From positions 1 to 64,000 of the forward strand of contig CAIYLG010000053.1 in the NCBI GenBank assembly GCA_903927025.1: DNA of 64,000 bases, written 5' to 3'. The translations under genes were made by a program, and so were the position numbers. Of the stretch, positions 58,977 through 64,000 are shown piece by piece (within the stretch, counting starts at the first letter, position 1; each line of letters opens with the position of its first letter). This stretch comes from an uncultured Armatimonadota bacterium (lineage in GTDB: Bacteria; Armatimonadota; Fimbriimonadia; Fimbriimonadales; Fimbriimonadaceae). The notes under the pieces were generated by a model, which was not told the DNA's origin, searched no databases, and saw nothing but the letters and a program-made list of their open reading frames with translations.

Positions 58977-60470
58977 CTACTTGGCACCGGAGGCCAGCTT
59001 CCACAGATCAAAAAGTTCAAGGACGGGTTGCTGTCCGTCCCGCTTGAGTGACGCTGCAACCTGACCCCGATTATAGGTAAGACCAAGCCGAGAAGGGTAA
59101 TTTGCCGTCCAGTAGCCAAGGCACCCAAGAATGGCCGTATTGGTAGAGAGATTCTTCTTGTTGACCTTATCAACCGTATCTGCCGCGGAATGGCCTATCT
59201 GTACATAGTCCGGTGAATTCTGAAGGAAGGCAACTCCAGGAATCCCTGCCAGAGTGAAAGAATAGGCATCAGTGAATACGAGGTAAGAAGAGTCAACTGA
59301 AAGTTGGGCTATGTCGGAAACGGTTTGGGTGAAGTGCTGAAGGGGAGAAACAAGCTCCTGATGCCCTGCCAGGGGAATCTTCGTCATCGGTCCGGTGCCC
59401 CAATCGCAAACGTAGGCAGCAACGATTTTGCCTGCCTCAAGACGATGCATCCGCATATAGGCAAGTGAGCCCAGAAGTCCTTCCTCCTCTCCAGTGAACA
59501 GGACCACTCTCACCGTGCGCGTTGGGCGCACTGATTGAGAAACAATGGCATCTGCCGCCGCCATCACGGTCCCAACTCCGGCAGCATCGTCGACGGCCCC
59601 GGGCGACAGGTCCCATGAATCCAAGTGAGCCGCCAAAATCACGAATTCATCTGGCTTTTCTGCACCGGGAATGTCGGCAACGACGTTGAAGCACTCGGTG
59701 CCACTTGGGACTACCGTGTTGTCGACGTCAAGCTTCACACGAACTGGACGCTTCAACGCCAATAGCCTTTGGATGGTGATCTGATGTTCGGACGCAACGT
59801 CCAGAACAGGAATAGGGAAGTAGGAATCCTTAAACGCCGCTGGGCCAGTGTGGGTCAGCATAACCCCGGGACGCCCGGAACCGGTAATCACTCCTGCTAC
59901 ATGTGCCTGAGACGCGGAGTTCAGAAGCTTCGGCAACTGGCTGAAGACTCGAAGCGGGTTGACATGCTTGGCACTCAGTGGAGCAAGAAAGAGCACCTTT
60001 CCAGACCATCCCTGCGCCTTCTTTTGGATTTCCCCAGGTAGGTCATCACTATTGACCGCGACCACATCTGCATTGATGCCACCTCTTTTTGTAGAACCAG
60101 TCCACCCGTAGGACACTACGTTGAGATCCATCGCGAACGGAGCAGTCACCTGACAGAAGGCATGGCCACGCTGCCACCCCTTTGACATTCTCCAGGGCTC
60201 CATCCGGACGTCTTGAAGGCCTGACCTTTTCAATCGGTTCATCGCCCATCGACACGCAGCGTTTGCGGAATCGGTCCCTGTAAGTCGTGGCCCAACTGCA
60301 TCGCAAAGCTCCTGCATATATCCATAGGCTCTTGCAGAGCTTTGAACGCTGTATTTGATACTCTGCAGTGTCTGCATCGAATCTGGGTCCGCCGAGTTTC
60401 TCTGAGCAAAGCAGAGGGACGGGAGGACGACAAGCGGCAGACAGATGACCCTGGGAAGTGAAATAGGCAT
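58977..60470 (-). CDS. M28-family metallopeptidase, exported
   Basis: The start is taken at ATG 60470 (MPISLPRVICLPLVVLPSLC), a signal peptide ending near CFAQ; ATG 60503 and further are open. About 497 residues with a PA-domain insert. The two-zinc site is visible in ILAAHLDSWDLSPGAVDDAA (His and Asp), FTGEEEGLLGSLAY (Glu pair) and the late His of IGHSAADTVDK. Probably an aminopeptidase or carboxypeptidase acting outside the cytoplasm. Confidence 0.92.
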   Translation of the reverse strand: MPISLPRVICLPLVVLPSLCFAQRNSADPDSMQTLQSIKYSVQSSARAYGYMQELCDAVGPRLTGTDSANAACRWAMNRLKRSGLQDVRMEPWRMSKGWQRGHAFCQVTAPFAMDLNVVSYGWTGSTKRGGINADVVAVNSDDLPGEIQKKAQGWSGKVLFLAPLSAKHVNPLRVFSQLPKLLNSASQAHVAGVITGSGRPGVMLTHTGPAAFKDSYFPIPVLDVASEHQITIQRLLALKRPVRVKLDVDNTVVPSGTECFNVVADIPGAEKPDEFVILAAHLDSWDLSPGAVDDAAGVGTVMAAADAIVSQSVRPTRTVRVVLFTGEEEGLLGSLAYMRMHRLEAGKIVAAYVCDWGTGPMTKIPLAGHQELVSPLQHFTQTVSDIAQLSVDSSYLVFTDAYSFTLAGIPGVAFLQNSPDYVQIGHSAADTVDKVNKKNLSTNTAILGCLGYWTANYPSRLGLTYNRGQVAASLKRDGQQPVLELFDLWKLASGAK

Positions 60471-60503
60471 AGACTTCGGTGAGATGGGGCGGTTTTGGTG
60501 CAT

Positions 60504-60533
60504 TTGAGCGCAGACCCCGCTCTGCGATATACA
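60504..60533 (+). promoter_or_regulatory. cysD promoter with a dyad in its spacer
   Basis: TTGAGC (60504-60509) and TATACA (60528-60533) are 18 bases apart. The spacer is almost filled by the dyad CGCAGA-CCCCGC-TCTGCG (60509-60526), which would place a repressor between -35 and -10. The regulator is unknown. Confidence 0.5.
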
Positions 60534-60560
60534 ATCGACTGAATTACGATGTTCCCCCAA

Positions 60561-61454
60561 ATGGGCTCAGTTTTGAAAGAATTAGAGACGGAAGCCGTCT
60601 ACATCATGCGCGAGGCAGCTGCACAGTTTGAGCGGCCTGCGCTCCTATTTTCGGGAGGTAAGGATTCTATAGTTCTCCTTCACCTCGCGAGCAGAGCTTT
60701 CGCACCCGCACCCATCCCGTTTCCCCTCCTGCACATTGACACCGGGCACAACTTTCCCGAGACGATCAAGTACCGGGATGAAGCCGCTCAGCGATACGGA
60801 GTGAATCTGATCGTCCGGCGTGTTCAAGATTCAATTGATGCTGGCTTGGTTTCGGAGGAAGTGGGGCCACACAGCAGCCGGAACGCGCTTCAGACCGTGA
60901 CCCTTCTGGGCGCGATAGCCGAGTTGAAGCTGGATGCATGCTTCGGTGGTGCCCGACGAGATGAAGAGAAGGCGAGGGCTAAGGAACGATTCTTCTCTCA
61001 TCGAAATTCCTTTGGACAATGGGATCCCAAAAATCAACGCCCAGAGCTATGGAGCCTATACAGTGGTCGAAAGAACGTGGGTGAAAACTTCCGTGTCTTT
61101 CCCATCAGCAACTGGATGGAGATCGACGTTTGGCAATACATCAAAGCTCAGGGCATCCCGATGCCGAGCCTTTACTTTAGCCATGAGAGACCCATCGTCG
61201 TGCGAGACGGGGTTCCGCTCGCCCATACGGAGTTTCTTTCCCCAATTGCGGGAGAGACGGTTGAAACACGAACCGTCCGCTTCAGAACTATTGGCGACGC
61301 CACTTGCACGGGTGCTGTCTACTCAACAGCATCAGATATCGATGAAGTCATCGCTGAACTCCTAGATTCAAAGACCAGCGAGCGGAGCACTCGTGCTGAT
61401 GATCGTCGGTCCGATTCAGCCATGGAAGACCGCAAGGCGAAGGGGTACTTCTAG
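60561..61454 (+). CDS. cysD: Sulfate adenylyltransferase subunit 2 (CysD)
   Basis: The start is taken at ATG 60561 (MGSVLKELETEAVYIMREAA), which matches family N-termini; ATG 60549 is possible. Neither has a clear ribosome binding site. About 297 residues. PP-loop ATP pyrophosphatase: LLFSGGKDSIVLLHLA near residue 30, HIDTGHNFPETIKYRDEAA, FGGARRDEEKARAKERFFSH, and FPISNWMEIDVWQYI. Makes APS from sulfate and ATP together with CysN. Its last base is the first base of cysNC. Confidence 0.96.
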   Translation: MGSVLKELETEAVYIMREAAAQFERPALLFSGGKDSIVLLHLASRAFAPAPIPFPLLHIDTGHNFPETIKYRDEAAQRYGVNLIVRRVQDSIDAGLVSEEVGPHSSRNALQTVTLLGAIAELKLDACFGGARRDEEKARAKERFFSHRNSFGQWDPKNQRPELWSLYSGRKNVGENFRVFPISNWMEIDVWQYIKAQGIPMPSLYFSHERPIVVRDGVPLAHTEFLSPIAGETVETRTVRFRTIGDATCTGAVYSTASDIDEVIAELLDSKTSERSTRADDRRSDSAMEDRKAKGYF

Positions 61455-63265
61455 TGGCAACAGAATTCAATCCGGATGCGGAAATCATACGAATCTCAAC
61501 CGCGGGCAGTGTGGATGATGGCAAAAGCACTCTTCTGGGAAGACTCCTCGTCGACACCGACTCAGTCTATGAAGATCATTTTGAGAACCTGAGAAGGACC
61601 AGCGAACATCGCGGGGAGACGGAAGTCAACCTGGCTCTGCTGGCAGATGGCCTCAAGGCCGAGCGAGAGCAGGGGATCACCATCGACGTTGCCTACCGCT
61701 ATTTCTCCACACCCAAGAAGCGATTTATCCTTGCCGATACTCCCGGTCACACGCAGTACACGCGAAACATGATTACGGGGGCATCCACCGCCGATGCCGC
61801 CATGATCCTCATCGATGCGCGGCACGGCATGACCGAGCAATCCAAGCGACATGCCTTCATCACGTCCCTCCTGCGGGTTCCTCAAGTCATTGTTGTGATC
61901 AACAAGATGGATTTGGTCGAATACAGCGAGGAGGTGTTCCGTGAGATTGAGGCGGCTTTCCGTGTCTATTCCCAGCGTCTTACCATCACCAACCTGTCTT
62001 TCATTCCGGTATCGGCCCTCCTCGGAGAGAATGTCGTCACAAGGAGCGAGAAAACACCGTGGTACCGAGGACCCAGTGTGTTGGAACGTCTTGAGGAGCT
62101 GACACCTGAGGCCAAGAGGACCCCGCCAGACGTTCGATTGCCTATTCAGTACGTGATTCGACCCGATCAAAACTTTCGCGGGTACATGGGGCGCTTAGAA
62201 TCTGGCGTTATCCGGAAAGGGGATGAGATGACGGTGCTACCGTCAGGACAGTCGGTGACGATCAGGCAACTGTTTGAACTTGATGGCGAGGTCACCGAAG
62301 CTTCAGCGGGTTCAAACGTGCTAGTCACGTTTGACCGAGAAGTGGACGCAAGTCGCGGCGATATGCTCGTGCGTCCCAGGAATCTGCCCACCATCACCCA
62401 ACGCATTGAAGCAGTGATCTGCTGGATGGCGGAGGAACCATCCTCAACCGCAAAACCTTACGTGCTTCGCCAAACGACTCGAGAAGTTTCAGCCTCGTTG
62501 GAAGAAGTGGTCTACCGATTCGAAGTGGAGACTCTTCACCGTGACGAGGTCGGTTCTCTAAAGATGAATGACATCGGCAGAGTGGTGATTGGAACAGGAC
62601 GTCCGATCTTCATGGACACCTATGAGCACAATCGTCCTTTGGGCAGCTTCCTTCTGATCGACCCCGTGTCCAATGGTGTTGTCGCGGCGGGAATGGCCAA
62701 TCGGGTGAATGCATCTGAGGTCTCAAACGCCAGCCGAGAAAAGGGACTGGTGGTCTGGCTAACCGGCCTGTCAGGAGCAGGGAAGTCCACGGTTTCCGAC
62801 GCCCTGGTTGACCTCCTGAAGCGCGAGGGATTGGACGCGGCCAGGCTGGATGGCGATGACCTCCGCACCGGACTGAACAGCGATCTAGGATTTACCCCCG
62901 AGGACCGTGCCGAAAACCTTCGAAGGTCAGCACATGTTGCAAAGCTCTTCGCGAATCTGGGCCACATCACCCTTTGTTCGTTCATCTCTCCTCTCAATGC
63001 GGATCGCCGAAAAATCCGCGAGATCATAGGAGACCGATACGTTGAAGTCTACGTTCGTGCCAGCCTTGCGGAATGCGAGAGACGAGATCCAAAGGGGTTG
63101 TACAAGAAAGCTAGAAGCGGAGAAATCCGACAGTTCACGGGCATCAGCTCAACATTCGAAGAGCCTGAATCTCCCGATTTTGTTCTCAACACCGAAGGCG
63201 TCAGCATCGACGAGGCCGTGCAGGTATTAGCCAATGTCATTCGAAAGCGGCTCGAGAACCACTAA
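61454..63265 (+). CDS. cysNC: Bifunctional sulfate adenylyltransferase subunit 1/APS kinase (CysNC)
   Basis: 603 residues from a GTG at 61454. The first 420 or so are the CysN GTPase, homologous to EF-Tu: STAGSVDDGKSTLLGRLL, ADTPGHTQYTRNM, INKMDLVEY. The last 170 are the CysC APS kinase: WLTGLSGAGKSTVSDALV, ARLDGDDLRTGLNSDLGF, EVYVRASLAECERRDPKGLY. The pair produces PAPS for sulfate assimilation or sulfation. cysH and cysI are not in the window. Confidence 0.97.
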   Translation: MATEFNPDAEIIRISTAGSVDDGKSTLLGRLLVDTDSVYEDHFENLRRTSEHRGETEVNLALLADGLKAEREQGITIDVAYRYFSTPKKRFILADTPGHTQYTRNMITGASTADAAMILIDARHGMTEQSKRHAFITSLLRVPQVIVVINKMDLVEYSEEVFREIEAAFRVYSQRLTITNLSFIPVSALLGENVVTRSEKTPWYRGPSVLERLEELTPEAKRTPPDVRLPIQYVIRPDQNFRGYMGRLESGVIRKGDEMTVLPSGQSVTIRQLFELDGEVTEASAGSNVLVTFDREVDASRGDMLVRPRNLPTITQRIEAVICWMAEEPSSTAKPYVLRQTTREVSASLEEVVYRFEVETLHRDEVGSLKMNDIGRVVIGTGRPIFMDTYEHNRPLGSFLLIDPVSNGVVAAGMANRVNASEVSNASREKGLVVWLTGLSGAGKSTVSDALVDLLKREGLDAARLDGDDLRTGLNSDLGFTPEDRAENLRRSAHVAKLFANLGHITLCSFISPLNADRRKIREIIGDRYVEVYVRASLAECERRDPKGLYKKARSGEIRQFTGISSTFEEPESPDFVLNTEGVSIDEAVQVLANVIRKRLENH

Positions 63266-63608
63266 CAGCCGGATCCATCCGATTAGCGGCGCCCGGTTCT
63301 ATGGCCTTGGCATTGATGGCGAGACTCGGTGCGAGCACTACCACAGCAGCCAGGATGTGATCGCCATTCGGTTCAAGTGCTGTGATATGTTCTTTGCCTG
63401 CTCAGCCTGCCACCAAGCGCTCAGCTCGCATTCCCCAATTCGGTGGTCAACTGCAGAATGGGGAGCTTCCGCAATTCTATGCGGCTGCTGCGGCGAGATC
63501 CTGACCATAGGTGAATACTTGGACTCTAACTTCCAATGCCCGATTTGTAAGGCCCACTTCAATCCGGGGTGCAGGAACCACTTCGACCACTACTTTGAGC
63601 CATTGTAG
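63234..63608 (+). CDS. CHY-type zinc-finger protein
   Basis: 124 residues. Starts at ATG 63234 inside the end of cysNC (32-base overlap). The CHY zinc-finger pattern is full: TRCEHYHSSQDVIAIRFKCC, FFACSACHQALSSHSP, ILCGCCGEILTIGEY, CPICKAHFNPGCRNHF. It binds three zinc ions in eukaryotic RCHY1 proteins; small bacterial copies have unknown roles. No other in-frame Met precedes the domain, so the overlapping start is likely. Confidence 0.88.
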   Translation: MSFESGSRTTNSRIHPISGARFYGLGIDGETRCEHYHSSQDVIAIRFKCCDMFFACSACHQALSSHSPIRWSTAEWGASAILCGCCGEILTIGEYLDSNFQCPICKAHFNPGCRNHFDHYFEPL

Positions 63609-63682
63609 ACAATTGTTCGAATAAATCTCCCCACGCACTATCCATTGCACCAGCCAGAGACTCTTCTTAAGCTGAGGAGACG

Positions 63683-64000
63683 ATGACAGTCAGACCAGAA
63701 AGTGATGGCATGGAGGAAGAGCTGGTGCGTCGAGCACAGATTGGCGACCTCTTCGCCTTTGACCGTCTGGTTCAGCGTTATCGGAAGGGATGTGTTTGGC
63801 AAGCCAAGCAACTCACCACATCCCAGGAAGTTGCCGAAGATGCGGTTCAAGAAGCATTCTGCTCCGCGTACAAAGCACTTCCGAAGCTATCCAATCCAGC
63901 TGCCTTTCCTGCATGGCTTGGTGCAATCGTGAGAAACACAGCACTGAGACTCGCAAAAGGAGACTCTAAAAGTTGGTCTCCAATCGATAGCATCATTCTC
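63683..64000 (+). CDS. ECF/sigma-70-family RNA polymerase sigma factor, cut by window edge
   Basis: The first 106 codons are visible from ATG 63683 with a GAGGAG ribosome binding site. Region 2 is seen in LVRRAQIGDLFAFDRLVQRY and the core-binding helix SQEVAEDAVQEAFCSAYKAL followed by FPAWLGAIVRNTAL. This is the ECF or SigJ-like layout; region 4 lies off the right edge. Its target genes and anti-sigma partner are unknown. Confidence 0.9.
   Translation, partial: MTVRPESDGMEEELVRRAQIGDLFAFDRLVQRYRKGCVWQAKQLTTSQEVAEDAVQEAFCSAYKALPKLSNPAAFPAWLGAIVRNTALRLAKGDSKSWSPIDSIIL

Overview
The window looks like a chromosomal segment of a free-living bacterium with moderate G+C content, strong GGAGG-type ribosome binding sites and many short or overlapping gene junctions. 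The gene set suits an Armatimonadota (Fimbriimonadia-like) genome: a Pup-ligase/deamidase (PafA/Dop) homologue outside Actinobacteria, the MEP isoprenoid enzymes IspG and IspH, TrmFO, polysaccharide hydrolases of families GH44, GH78 and GH4, DinB, DUF2071 and DUF6263-like proteins, and Rhs repeats. The phylum assignment is an inference from gene content; there is no rRNA in the window.

Layout. 1-3.1 kb is the accessory part. The end of an IS3-type element interrupts an Rhs gene, and the surviving Rhs 3' part carries a cysteine-rich variable tip followed by a translationally coupled small gene, a possible toxin/immunity pair. Next to it are a membrane protein and a frameshifted small membrane protein. 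3.1-7.85 kb is the minus-strand run rpsB-tsf-pyrH-frr-uppS plus a YHS-domain protein. 7.85-15.7 kb holds DinB, aat, DUF2071, trmFO, a sedolisin, a TauE exporter, a methyltransferase and an aldo/keto reductase. 15.7-20.3 kb has two unrecognised exported proteins and a GH44 glycosidase. 20.4-25.4 kb is aspS, a BFD-type ferredoxin, tsaD, rimI, an isolated livF and a GNAT gene.

25.5-30.7 kb is glgP, then ispG-radC-translin with overlapping ends. 30.6-34.3 kb has a divergent araC/phytanoyl-dioxygenase pair and three unrecognised proteins. 34.3-41 kb contains accD-orf-accA, the PafA/Dop homologue, ispH, an alpha/beta hydrolase and folB. 41-45.2 kb is nusA-ylxR-infB, with a terminator hairpin in the nusA leader, followed by a membrane protein. 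45.2-50.7 kb has an exported protein, glycerate kinase, tRNA-Gly, thrC-thrB and a YceI protein. 50.7-54.9 kb is a GH4-GH78 pair. 55-60.5 kb has a response regulator, tRNA-Asp and tRNA-Phe, a DUF6263-like protein, an exported methyltransferase, a PPPRQ-repeat protein, an S4 protein and an M28 peptidase. The window closes with cysD-cysNC, a CHY zinc-finger protein and the start of a sigma factor gene.

Most of the window is housekeeping. The strongest leads are the PafA/Dop homologue, the bacterial translin/Trax-like protein behind radC, the small gene nested between accD and accA, several RNA hairpins placed to control expression (nusA leader, rpsB-tsf gap, start of the exported methyltransferase, cysD promoter dyad), and the Rhs tip with its coupled partner. 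Apart from 33786-34304, where only one doubtful small ORF is seen, no stretch longer than 300 bases lacks a gene.
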